A DNA stretch of 64,000 nt, taken from Ectobius pallidus. Taxonomy: Eukaryota > Arthropoda > Insecta > Blattodea > Ectobiidae. The stretch's first letter is position 1; the number at the start of each line of letters is the position of its first letter. This document shows, piece by piece, positions 43,859 through 55,390 of the stretch. The stretch spans positions 151,859,269 through 151,923,268 of the forward strand of contig CAXKWD010000007.1 of the NCBI GenBank assembly GCA_964059195.1, in the 5' to 3' direction. The notes under the pieces were generated by a model. The model was not told where the DNA came from. It made no database searches and saw nothing but the letters and a program-made list of their open reading frames with translations. A program made the translations under genes and the position numbers.

Positions 43859-44459
43859 CTAGCATGTGCCCGCGGCTTCGCCCGCGATAATTATTTCAAA
43901 AATTAAAAATTAAGAGTATAATAGTTAAATCATTATATTTATTAACACCTAAATCACGTGGACTACATACCACGATTAGATAGCATCGCCTGGTAAATGC
44001 GACCTCAGATTCGAGTTCCTTGGTCCAGAAAACCCCTGTATAGTGAGTTTCGTCCAAATAAAACAATGTTTGACCATATTAGGGCTTACAACATTCAAGC
44101 GATCGCGAAAGTTTAATTTCCAAGGTATGAAAAAAATAGACAAAGCCAACTGTAATTGTCAAACTTTCATTTAATTTAATTCCAAACCCATCTGAAACCC
44201 ACTGGCAACAATATGTTTTAATGTCAAATGTGATTCGAATTCGATAATTCTGTGTAAAAAGGGATTAGGCTAAGTATTCTCAAAAACACTCGATTTTTGG
44301 CATTCAAATTCAGAATTTTTCAAAATCCTTTCTTAGTGAGCACCTACATTATGAAACGAAGGTACTGTCAAAATTCCAAGTCTCTACCTGTTATAGTTTA
44401 GGCTCTACGTTGATTCCTGTCAGTCAGTCAGGACAAAGCCTTTTATATATACATAGAGA
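43859..44459 (-). mobile_element. Chimeric Helitron: HelB 5' half joined to HelA 3' half
   Basis: On the minus strand, TCTCTATG at 44459 follows A. From there to about 44170 it matches HelB, from 44161 to 43859 it matches HelA, and it ends CGCGGGCGAAGCCGCGGGCA then CATGCTAG before T. Both outer junctions are canonical, so the chimera was probably moved as one unit. The join lies near a shared TGTCAAA-like word. Confidence 0.82.
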
Positions 44460-45407
44460 TGACTTTGTAAGCCAAGGCTTAAAGTTTTATTGGAAAGTAC
44501 ATTACTTCTTGGTTCCGCTAGGACAGTAAAAAAATGCAAAGATGTAGGATTGAAATACTTACATAAAATTTAAGAACCAATGACTACAGAAAATATGATT
44601 ATTTTTGTCAGGAGTCGCTGGTATCAGACTTGAGCTAGAGAAGGTTTAATCCTGGGCAGGTAGCCAGAGCAGGGGGCGTATTGCAAGGAAGATCAACTGC
44701 CTAGGTCATGGACCACACACACATAAGCTCACAATTTCCGATTCATTATGGCCACGACTCCTGCCTGCTATAGGCTATCTCATCAAAGTTTAGTGTCCGG
44801 GTACAAATTAAATAAACGGTTCATCCGTTTTATGAAAGACAGAATGTAGAGTTAAAGTTTACACAGAACTTTTCCATGTGCGTATAAAGCAAGATCTGAT
44901 ATCTTCTATTCTTCCTCTGTTCTTACTTTCTTTATTTCTTTTAAATCTTATTTATTTTAATTTCCGTCGTTTGTTTTTCGTCACTTTCATCCTTTCTAGC
45001 CTAATTGACTTTGTTATATTTTATGTAATTTTTATGGGCTATTTTGTTCCTTCTGTATTAAGGTCCATCTTTCTTTCTTTCTTATATATTTAATTATTTA
45101 TTTACTTATTTATTTATTTATTTATATTCCCCCTTATTTATTTCTTTATTTAATGTTCCCCACTTATGCTCTGTAATATATTCTTATTATATAATTTATT
45201 ATATGAATCTTCTAATAAATTATTGTTTTATTTTGTTTGTTAATTTTTTCTGGTGTTTTTCTTCCCTTTCTTCTGAGTGTCAAGTCGATCAGGTTTTAAT
45301 AATATTTTTTAAATTTATTTTGTCCTTGCTTTCTTTTTTATATTGCTATATCTTTTATTGTTTCCTTCCTTTTGTTCACAATTTTTTTTGCTACATATCT
45401 TATCCTT
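44460..45407. other. Unassigned DNA grading into a T-rich low-complexity tract
   Basis: From about 44900 the plus strand is strongly T-rich with TTTATTTA and TTTCTTTC words, giving hydrophobic open frames that are compositional artefacts. Confidence 0.5.
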
Positions 45408-45690
45408 GGGGTGCACCGTGGCGTAGTGGATGAGACACTGGAAGGTCGCGGGGTCGATTACCGATTAGGTCATTGGGATTTTTCAATTGGCGTAGGCCTA
45501 AACTTTCTGGGGGTGCTATTACCCTAGGGACGACTCAGCCTTTAACAGAAATGAGTAGCAATCCTTGGGGTAAAGTCGACCGGTGCGTAAAATGCAACCG
45601 TTTCACCTTCAAGTGCTGGATGTCTAAAATCTGGGAGCCTCAACCTCCTGGAACCTTTAGAGCCTCCATGGAATGTATAAGGAACACTTA
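45408..45690 (+). mobile_element. tRNA-derived SINE (family B, copy 3)
   Basis: It begins GGGGTGCACCGTGGCGTAGT and shares GGAAGGTCGCGGGGTCGATT and the family body. About 16 bp between the Pol III boxes are deleted and the B box is damaged. It inserts after a T-rich tract. Confidence 0.8.
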
Positions 45691-46166
45691 AATTTATATC
45701 TGATTCTTTAGTACTTACCCTTCCTATTTTGGATCTTGATGCTTAAAAGTGAATAATGTCGTCAAAATACGTTGGAGGATTTAAAAAAAAGATCTAAAGG
45801 ATTCGCGAGCTACAATTAATTGTATGCATATCATTAGATGAGATGAGATTATCAAAAGTCTCTGTATTTCTTTTCTCCTATTTCATTGGCCGCCTCCAGA
45901 ACTGATTCTCCCTTTCCACTTCAAGACTTTCACAGCCTAATTTATTTTTCTTTGCTCTTTCATTGCTTCCTTTGATACTTCTTTTCAATAATTACTTGTG
46001 CCTTTAGAAATATGCACGCTTTTAAAGATTTCCTTTTAAACGTATAAGAGTCACAAGAGCGTTTTTCCATTAATTATAGGAACATTTAACTTGGGACTGG
46101 CTTCTTGGTGTATTGTATAAGCCTAAAGTAATATACTTTTCTCGGTTTGGAAGAGAAAATAGTTAT

Positions 46167-46210
<44 letters not shown>

Positions 46211-46587
46211 CATTTTAATAATCTTGACACCAATACATTGTAAAAACCTTTCCTCAAACACGAGAATTTTTGTATACCAAGAAAGGGTTTGAGAATTTTT
46301 TCACTTCTAATTCTAGCATATAGTAAATGATTGCATTGCGTGAGTGCGCGTTCAGCAGTCTGAGTATCATGCAAATTTGTGTTGTTCGCTAGCAGAAAAA
46401 GTTTAACATTGTGGAATAGTTGATCTTGACCTATTTCTTATAAATATAATATTTATAGTATACCAATTTAAGAGTGCTGAGTGCATCATTAGAAAATCGG
46501 GGAAGAGTTTGAAAGTTCAGCCGAAGGCAGGACTTTTTATATTTTCGTGCTTCTCCAGTGCACAGTGCACAGTAATAAATTTTGTTA
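45691..46587. repeat. Unassigned DNA with a poly(T) tract
   Basis: An uninterrupted run of about 42 T lies at 46169-46210. Nothing else was recognised. Confidence 0.6.
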
Positions 46588-46950
46588 GATATATATGCAT
46601 TCACGAACGACAGATCATTGTCTCTGTTGGACAATATTCTCATGTAATGTCCAACAGAGACAATAATCTGTGGTTCATGAATGCATATATATCCATCTTG
46701 AATGTGAACACCATAATAAAAGAGGAATTCAGGTCACAAAAACCACTAATTAGTGTTCCTCACAGTACTGCATATGACATAACTTGTCTGTCAGTGAGGT
46801 AGACCATTACGGGCAATCAGAGAAGTTCAATCTGCGCTGTGAAGTGAACTCTGGCTTAGCTTAGTTGAGAGAGAAGTGGCACGGATAGTCAAGAGGTCCT
46901 GGTATCAAATCCCAGTGTGGGAGGAATTTTTCTCCTATAATATTCTCAAT
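46588..46950 (+). mobile_element. SINE family C, copy 3, with tail palindrome
   Basis: 46588-46631 is the inverse complement of 46649-46694 (CCAACAGAGACAAT...GTTCATGAATGCATATATAT). Both are family C tails. The body with ACTAATTAGTG, GTGAGGTAGACCATTA and a damaged tRNA-like part (46847-46920) follows, ending GGAATTTTTCTCCTATAATA. No TSD was identified. Confidence 0.75.
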
Positions 46951-48239
46951 AAATTTTGTGTAATATAAAGGTAGGCAGTGAGTTTTTTTTATTTCTTTTT
47001 TATTGTAAATCATGACAGTTTTTATGTACAGTATGAGGGATTAAGTCTGTATGTGAAAACAGTAATCGTAGCAACCCACCGCTGCAAAGAAGCTAATTAA
47101 TTATTGTGTTAATTGTTTTCTTTGAAGTCCGGCAGGGATTTATATTTTGTGAGAAATTGTGTTTCGCCAAATGAAGGGTTATTTTTGTACATTTTAGCGT
47201 TTTTATTTGTTGTTGGTTTATTCCCTGTACCCTACAAATGCAATCGATTAATGCCAATTCCGTTTGGTATTCAGCAGGATCTGATGACAACTAGACAATG
47301 CTTTTTGTTTGTCCTCACAGTACCTTTGTCAGTCCGATGTTTGGTGTAATCAATCTGGATGTTCGTACATGCGCACAGGTGTTTTCTGCGCCTCCAGCGG
47401 CGCACAGATTGGCTTAAAGCGTCATTTGTGAAATGGAGCGCAATGTGTAATGTAACAAGCACCTTATGCAGCTCTCAGTGAATCTAAATAGCCAAGATGA
47501 ACTCGTCCGCATTATCTTTGAACTCGATCAATGAAAACTCTACAAAAAAAAATCTGATCTGACACTCACATAACTTTTTCTGCCCAAATAAAAGCGTCTA
47601 TATTATATATGAGTTTCTCATGTAAATTGGTTGTAAAAATGAAGATATTGTCGTTACCACATCACTTCGCATCTCCGAAGGATACATAACCCAAATAAAA
47701 TCTTATTAATGCACTCTCGTAACTTTCTTTACCTTTTTGCACGACGTAACTAATTAGTAGACTTCGGATTTTAGGTAAAAACCTATTTTAATCCTTAAGT
47801 GATATATGGACGAAAACTTGTATATGCATGTTTCATAAGTGACTATGCCTGTAACTTTATCTTAAACACATGTAAAGTAACTGATACTTTTATAGGACCT
47901 AAAACAGCATATTTTTACGTTAGAGCCTAATATTGCCATTTTGCTTGTTTTTCCTCTTAAGTTCAAAACAAGTCATTTTTTGTTATAAATTCTAGCATTT
48001 ATTTTCAGTTCGTACTAAATTTTTAGCACGCTAGCATATTCAACCCCTTGTATCCCTCAGTGATTCAGAGAACTACTTTTTTGTTTTTTCGTTAGTGGAT
48101 GTGGGAGTCGGGAGAAAAACACTACATTTTCTTGGGAATTCCAAGAAATTTTTCTACTGAAGACGAAACATTCCTTACTATTTAACCACGTCACAAAAAC
48201 CACGATAATCGTGGGATTTCTGGAAACTGTTACTAACCC
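46951..48239. other. Unassigned DNA with a repeat N fragment
   Basis: 47545-47600 (AAAAAAATCTGATCTGACAC, TCTGCCCAAATAAAAG) matches the start of repeat N at 60806. No gene was recognised. Confidence 0.4.
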
Positions 48240-48243
48240 TTAA

Positions 48244-48982
48244 GCTGCGTTTCCATTGATATACATTTAACACCAACATGTCAATATTAACAACTTGATA
48301 TTGACATGTATATTGCAATTTCGCGTTCCAATTGACTTGACATGCAAACCCAGCGTGTTGCACTTAACATTTTCAGATGTTAATTTGTTTTCCGGAGAAA
48401 ATGGACAAGTCGAGTCGAGCCTATTCGGTCAATATCGGCATTGTTTCGGGAATTTCCGGGAAACTAAAAGCGATTGCCAGCTTAATCGGCTTTGGTTCGG
48501 GAATTTCCGGGTAAACAACAAGCAGTCGACAGCTTCCTCAATATTCCCGGCATCCATTTTGCATTATGTGAGTATTTGTATATCAGTGTTCTCAATAGTA
48601 TTGCATCTACTTCTAAAATTATTTTTTTACGGCATACTCCATTGTTGAAAAATGTGATAGTTATTTTGAAAAGATCAAGATATCTGTACATAATTAGTAT
48701 TTAAGAAAATCATAGACAGATAACAAGAAGATAATAACGAGTATATAAAACTACTCTCATTTTGTAATGTTGGCTGCCCTCTTCAGAGGCTTTTCTTTTT
48801 TTTAATGTTATTCATTTCTGTTCGTAACCGCGCCAACACATGTTAACCTATAATATTGTAGTGGGGACAGTTGTTAATTGGCAAATCACTTGACTTGTAT
48901 ACATCAACAAGTTGATGATAAACATTTAACATATGTTAACTGCAACATGTTGGTGTTAAATGTATATCAATGGAGACGCAGC
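48244..48982. mobile_element. TTAA-flanked element with 40-bp inverted ends
   Basis: GCTGCGTTTCCATTGATATA begins about 38 bp of near-perfect inverted termini containing ACATTTAACACCAACATG. TTAA flanks both sides (48240-48243 and 48983-48986), which suits a piggyBac-type target; TAA or TTA readings would suit Harbinger. The interior has two GGGAATTTCC words. No transposase was recognised. Confidence 0.8.
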
Positions 48983-49183
48983 TTAAGATAAGCCACAATA
49001 TCAACGTTAATAATATTACTTTCAGCTGGAAACTAAGCTTACCTCGCGTTACCCTTGGTGGCTGTGATGCTACTACTCCGCAGTACATCTGTGTTGGAGA
49101 AGTTGCCGCAAAGCACGGCTAACTTCGGATGTTTAAGAAGCCCTGGCCTACATAGATATTTGAACTACGTAGTTGCTTATAAT

Positions 49184-50124
49184 CAGGGCTCGGATTCTAA
49201 TAACATGTCATCTTTTTTATTGATGCTGCGTACACATTTCCAGCTTGTAGATAATTCCTAATCATGGCCTCTAGATTATAGAAATACATTATTATTAGGT
49301 CATTTTTTGTCATTTTATGCAATTTTATATTTTTAGGGCATTTATTTTAATTTTAGGTCATTATTTTGTCATTTTCATGTCATTTTCTTCCTTATTTAGT
49401 CATTTTCATGTATTTACATTGAGTGTATTAACTTTTTTCGTCGCTAGCGGGCACTGTCTTTGAAGTGTTGTTTGTTTAATGCAAGAAGGAAAAATTCGGC
49501 GTTAAGTGTTGTCATGTCTCAGTCGGAAATGAGAATCAAAGAAACGCCAAAATGTTGTATTGTATTACTATTGTTATTAGATGGACTTGGTACCAGAGTC
49601 TGCCACCTGCTTGGATTTGAGAGTGCAAACTACTGTTTACCTTCAATAAACAACAATATAATCCGGCAGACCACAAAAGGAAATGGCGAATTTTGACTCG
49701 CCAGTGCCTCAGTCCCAGCATAAATTTCCGTGAGAAAAGAACATTACAGTTATTTACAGTTTTTACAATTATGCACAAATTATGCCGGTTGTCGACCAAG
49801 AGCTAAGCCAAGTTAGTTTAGCTTAGCTCACACACAGTGCGGGACTTCTTTTGTAGTTGTACCGACAAAACTACATATGAAATCCGGCATAACTATATAC
49901 GAAATCCCTCACTGTATGTGAGCTAAGCTAAGCTAAGTTAGCTTAGCTCTTGGTCGACAACCGGCATTAGTCTGTAACTATGTGTGTACAATAATAATTT
50001 TTTATAAATAAAATATCGGTATTTAGGTCATTTTTTATAATTATTAAGTCATTTTCTTTAAAATCTAGGGTAATTTTATAGGTAATTTTTTAAACAATTT
50101 TAGGTCATCAGAATCCGGGCCCTG
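49184..50124. mobile_element. hAT-type element carrying a palindromic MITE
   Basis: The termini CAGGGCTCGGATTCTAATAA and the complement of CAGGGCCCGGATTCTGATGA are flanked by CTTATAAT (49176-49183) and CTTTTAAT (50125-50132). The interior at 49545-49700 is shared with the hAT element at 28653 (TTGTATTGTATTAC, AGAGTCTGCCACCTGC). Confidence 0.87.
49783..49966. mobile_element. Palindromic Harbinger-like MITE
   Basis: TGCCGGTTGTCGACCAAGAG and its complement begin about 55-bp inverted arms rich in TTAGCTTAGCTC words. TTA flanks both ends (49780-49782 and 49967-49969). Length 184 bp. It is nested in the hAT element. Confidence 0.88.
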
Positions 50125-50132
50125 CTTTTAAT

Positions 50133-51225
50133 AATTAAAAAAGAAAGACAATGATGATGATAATGATGATGATGATGATAATAATAATAATAAACAAATT
50201 TACGGAACATTCATTCGCCAAAGAAGGTAATTGAGATACAAAAGTTTCTAAGAAAAGTTCGTTGTTATAAAGAAAGATGGGTACTACTAAAAATCGACTA
50301 AGGCTCATCGTGTCACATTTGGACTTTATCAGTAAAGTCTTTTAGTCGATGTTACTAGGCCTACTGTATGCAGATTCTATTTGCATATTATCTTCCTGGG
50401 GAAGTTTGATGACACATACTTATCGAAAATTTTATAAAGAAAATTTAAAGTCCATCTTATGCCAGGAAGTATACGTTGCTCGTTGAATTCTTATTTAGGC
50501 ATATAATTTAGGTAACTGTCAATATGACAAAGATATACCGAAAATAAGGATTCAGTATGTTTATTATACCTAAGATTTCGATCGTATGGATACTAACTTA
50601 TATAGCCTAAGCCTACGGTAAAAAAACTTCCGAAAATTACTATTTTTCTTCAATTTTCAATTGTGAGTCGTAAAGGACATGTCTGTTTCTTGTAATACAC
50701 AATTACATTTTTTGTACGTCGAGCAAATGTCAACAGTAAACTTTCTAAGTGCAATATTTCAGTCACCATGGTTACAGCATTCCATTTAACGTGTTCAATT
50801 AAAAGAAAGCATAATTACGGTTGCTATGTACATGCAATTACTAGGAGGCCTAGTTCAGTTAGCACGTGACTGGAATCGAAGTGAGGAGTTCTTGAGAACA
50901 GAGTGACGCAAGCAGTTCTCTTGTCTTTGAAATGACGAATCGACTCTGACACTCGAAGACTCAGCAAAGTGAGTCGAGAGAAAATCAATCCCCATTTTAT
51001 TGTGTGTTGCTCGAAAAGAAATGTACAGAAGTGTGGTTCAAGCTAATACAGGAAGTAACTACAGATTTCTAAGCTCATGATCACGTAGATATTTTAACTA
51101 TATTTGGTAATTTATTAATTTATATATAAACGTTTTAAAATACTTGTTAATATTAAAATCTTATTGTAAAAGTTATATTACACGGTTAGATCTTTATAGA
51201 AAAGTCACTAAGTACTACAAAATTA
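50133..51225. other. Unassigned DNA with a (GAT)n tract
   Basis: (GATGAT/AATAAT)n lies at about 50151-50193. No gene was recognised. Confidence 0.4.
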
Positions 51226-51814
51226 TACAGGGTGTTAATGAATAACACTGTAATATTTTACCTGTGTATAGCAACTTTTATTAGGAAAATTTTTCCCCAA
51301 ATAACGTAAAATGTGTATGCTGCAGAGCATTAAAGTCATTACAATTTGGTGCTCATAAGTCAATAATGAATCGAAATAGGATTAAAATTTTCATTAAATT
51401 GACTTCATGCCTTCTTAATCTATATATATATAAATGAATGTATGTGTCTGTGTGTCTGTGTGTGTGTCCTTTATGCATTACTACGCCATTCATCCGATCG
51501 CCATGAAACTTTGGGAAGTTGTTGAGTACATTCCCGGGAAGGTTTTCGGCATATTACATTTTTAGTTTTTGCTTTCGTTATTGAGTTATGAGTGAAAAAC
51601 GGGCAGAAAACGTGTATTTTAGCGTTTTCGAAGCATCAATTTTTAGTTACACATTTCAATGTCAAATCAATTACACTAGGCTTTGACTATTTTTGTCATA
51701 AAACCATTACGATCGCTTGAATGTTGTAGCTCACGATGATCGACTCATTTGTTTATCATGTCAAGGCACGCAGATATATGAAATTTTCAACCAACACCGA
51801 AGAGGATTATTATT

Positions 51815-52966
51815 AAGTGCCAGTATGGTACTTTATGAGATTGTGTGGTGGACGAAAAAATGTCTGTCCGTCTGTCTGGCTGTCCGTGTGTCTGTCATAA
51901 CTCAAATATGCTTTTTTGGATGTTCATGAAACTTTGAAAACACATTTATAATGTCCATGGGAAGAACCCTATTGATATTGAACCAAATCGGTTCACCGGT
52001 ACCGGAGTAATGCCCAATTTAGTGCCTATTTTAATAGATTATATTAGAAAGGCGCCATAGCTCAAATACGCTGTACCCGATTGCCACGAAACTTGGTATA
52101 CCCATTTATGACGCCCATGAAAAGTGCCCTATTGAATTTGAACCTAATCTGTTGACCGATACCGGAGTAAAACCCAATTTAGTGTATATTTTAAAGGCGC
52201 AATAATTCGAATACGCTTTTTCGGATTTTTATGAAACTTCGTACACGCATTTATAATATCCATGGAAAGAAGTCTATTGATATTCGACCAAATCGGTTGG
52301 CCAGTACCAGAATAATGCCCAATTTAGTGCATTTTATGTTAATATATAAGAAGTCGCGATAACTCAAATATGCTTTATTGGATGTTCTTGAAACTGTGTA
52401 TACCCATTTATAATGTACATGGGAAGAAGTCTACTGATATTGGACCAAATCGGTAGACCGGTACCGTAGTAAAACCCAATTTAGTGTCTATTTTAAAGAC
52501 TCGGTAACTCAAATACACTTTACCGGATTTTTATGAAACTTGGTATACACATTTATAATGTCCATGGGAAGACGTCTATTGATACTGGATAAAATCGGTT
52601 GACCTGTTTCGGAGTTATGCTCAATTTAGTGCCTATTTTATGGTAATATACGTATTCGAAAGAATTTATTTAAAAAAATGAAAATCAGTTATCTTGACAA
52701 CATAACCTTTTGTTTTACTGTGATTTCTAAGGCTTTGGCAATTAAAATACAGTTAGCTATGACAACACTATTGCTTTAAATGCGCTTATCCCATAACTGA
52801 CCCAGGTGGCTAAGATGGTAACGTCTTGGCGTCACATTCTGGAGTTCCATGGCTCAAATCCCGAAACCGGCCAATTTGACTTTTTTTTATATTCTGCATA
52901 TCATAACTGCAATCATAACTGATTAAACAAAACATACTGGCACTTTGTTATATCAGTTTACCTGAT
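51815..52966 (+). mobile_element. HINE/Helentron-like element T, copy 1, with five tandem units
   Basis: Sub-terminal inverted repeats AAGTGCCAGTATG (51815-51827) and CATACTGGCACTT (52933-52945) are followed by a 3' hairpin ATCAG-TTTAC-CTGAT (52952-52966) and (TTA)n. Five units containing TGAAACTT..ATACNCATTTATAA and CCAAATCGGTT lie between, with starts at 51928, 52088, 52233, 52390 and 52535 (steps 160, 145, 157, 145). A tRNA-like stretch lies at 52799-52873. Sub-TIRs, tandem core and 3' hairpin are the known HINE design; no protein is encoded. Confidence 0.75.
52799..52873 (+). repeat. tRNA-like sequence inside element T
   Basis: GGTGGCTAAGATGGTAACG (A box) and GGCTCAAATCCCG (B box) are spaced as in a tRNA. 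T copy 2 keeps only the first half (AGGTGGCCGAGATGGTA, inverse at about 55548-55570). It is probably a captured or inserted tRNA-derived piece. Confidence 0.5.
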
Positions 52967-53800
52967 TTTATTATTATTATTATTACTATTATTATAAGAG
53001 GGATAATCAATATAGGCCTAAATATGGTCAAACGTTGTTCGATTTGGACGAAACTCACTATACAGGGGTTTTCTGGACCAAGTACCTCGAATCTGAGGTC
53101 GCTTTTACCACGCGACGCCTAAATGGGGTCAAACGTTGTTCGATTTGGACGAAACTCACTATACAGGGGTTTTCTGGGCCAAGTACCTCGAATCTGATGT
53201 CGCTTTTACCAGGCGACGCTATCTAATCGTGGTATGTAATTCACGTGATTTAGGTGTTAATAAATATAATGATTTAACTATTAATATCTTAATTTTTAAT
53301 TTCTGAAATAATTATCGCGGGCGATCGCTTGATTTTGTAGGTCTATCCTTGACGATTCATTTGTTTAGAATATCAAGTCCCACAGACGTATGAAATTTTC
53401 AACCTACACGGAAGAGGGATATTCAATATAGGCCTAAATATGGTCAAACATTGTTCGACTTGGACGAAACTCACTATGCAGGGGTTTTCTGGGCCAGGGA
53501 ACTCGAATCTGAGGTCGCTTTTACCAGGCGACGCTATCTAATCGTGGTATGTAGTCCACGTGATTTTGGTGTTAATAAATATAATTATTTAACTATTATG
53601 CTCTTAATTTTTAATTGTTTAAATAATTATCGCGTCCGAAGCCGCGGGCACACGCTAGTGATCGATAAAAACCTGATTCTTAATCATTGATAAACAACTA
53701 TATCAAAATTTATTGTTTCCATATTCTACAAAATGTACAGACTAATCGCTTGACTGGCCGCCACTGTATTAGTTGTTTTACTGTGATTTTTAAACTTATT

Positions 53801-54584
53801 TTTAATTAATTCCTATTGGAATATTCATATAAATTAGGTGACATCTTGAAGCTGACAAATAGGGCTTTATTATTCAATGAAAAACTTTTTTCCCCAACAA
53901 TGTTATTTTCAATGTTAATACATACCTCAAGTGGAATTACTATTTTGTTGGTAACAACGTAAGAACCATATAGCTTGATAAATTTCGAAATTAATCTGAT
54001 TCAAAAGATGGAATGAATAAAAATTAAGGAATTATTACTAGTCATAAGTACTAGTACTAGTAATTACTTTCAGTAGTTACAAGTACTAGCTTTTACTTAA
54101 TTTTGAGTGAATAATCTTATAGTAGTAGACTACTTATACGTTAATACTGTAGGCTATGAACATTAAGTAGTTACGCCTGCTTAGCTGTGGAAACTACATG
54201 TAGTGGGCCATGATTACTTAAAGTAAATCATGTTATCTATACAATAAGAGGAAGTGTTTGTCTCCCTGTCTGACTGTATGTCTGAGTGTGATCTCAGCCA
54301 AATCTATGGCACGTCGAGATCTTATATTTTTTTTACAAAATAAAATTGTGAGATCTAAAAGCTGAATACTGCATAAGATGGGCCATCCTGATTAAATAAC
54401 AATAAAACACGACTGAATTTGTTTAAGTAATAGCCTCATTTACAGATACATTTTTCAATAATAATTGAGTATTATGAATTCTGACTCCGATAGCCTGGAT
54501 CGCTTGAAAATGAATAATGTTATCTTCTACCTGTTTGTTAAGGCACCGCCAAGTGTTTATTATTTTTTGCACTCCTTAGCTAGT
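53801..54584. other. Unassigned DNA with a HelA 5' end
   Basis: At 54236 TCTATACAATAAGAGGAAGT starts after A and continues about 110 bp like HelA; no 3' end follows. CTAGTACTAGTA words lie near 54040-54060. Confidence 0.45.
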
Positions 54585-55013
54585 AAGTGGTACTTACGAA
54601 CGTTGTTTACATGGATCGTAAGTTGACATTCCCACACAGTCTTGTTGCTAAGGGCGGTTGCGATGAGGTTAAATTACTTACGGTCCAAGCGCTACGTCAT
54701 AATTCATTACGATACACTTCATAATTCAAGCCTTTATGGGCACGGCCCCCAGGACAAATATTCGGTTCCCATAACAACAAACACATGCGAATCACTTTCT
54801 GAAATAAACATCTATTTTCAAGAATGTATTTACATAATATTTTCAGGTAATATCACAATTAATATAATTAAATTGATATAAATAATCATCGTGCAAAAAA
54901 TAGCATGGCATTTACGGGTCTCGAAAACTTAAAAACCCGAGGCTGTGCCTCGGGTTTTCAATCTGTTTCCTCGACCCGTAAACGTGCCTTACGGCACTTG
55001 TATTGCAATATAC
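54585..55013 (-). mobile_element. Repeat family Q, copy 2, with a nested hairpin
   Basis: Reverse of Q1. TTTACGGGTC (54911-54920) pairs with GACCCGTAAA (54973-54982), and inside it AAAACCCGAGGC-TGT-GCCTCGGGTTTT (54932-54958) forms a perfect 12-bp stem with a 3-nt loop. Confidence 0.72.
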
Positions 55014-55390
55014 TATTCATCCATGAAATGCGAAGTAAGCCACTCCACATTTTCCTTTCTGGAGCTAAACAAATTGTGATAATCATCTTCTTGAGCCTCC
55101 ATTCGCTCCCCTATACACTTTGTGCTTCCTAATTCTTATAAAAGCGAGCATTTCTGTTAAGGCATTGCTTTCAATCTTAAGCAAGGTGTGTACGACAGTT
55201 GGAAATTTCACAGTATTTACTGGTTTACTTAAGTAAATACTTTATATTATTCACATATATATATATTTTGCAATAGCTACTGTTTGATCTAGTATGCAGC
55301 CATACTGATTTAATTTAATTTTTAATTTAATTTTCTAATTAGTCGTTAGCAACACTGTGCTGCTATAGACATCGTCAATAAATAAATAAA

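Larger units (their letters stand above)
51419..53658 (+). mobile_element. Helitron HelA, copy 3, rearranged, carrying element T
   Basis: TCTATATATATATAAATGAA follows A, and the end CGCGTCCGAAGCCGCGGGCA then CACGCTAG precedes T. The site is intact in P1 and P3. Inside are element T (about 51810-53000), a tandem copy of about 105 bp (53014-53220), and a second partial unit starting at 53325, where hairpin sequence CGCGGGCGATCGCTTG fuses with internal HelA sequence. Confidence 0.85.
51226..53800. mobile_element. MITE family P, copy 2, interrupted by a Helitron
   Basis: The left end TACAGGGTGTTAATGAATAA matches P1. The family continues to 51418 (GACTTCATGCCTTCTTAA) and resumes at 53659 (TGATCGATAAAAACCTGATT) to about 53800. 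The right terminus is lost. Confidence 0.85.

Noticed and set aside
44878..45433. Two membrane-protein-like frames
   Set aside because: Produced by a T-rich tract; no Met/codon context, family motif or conserved composition.
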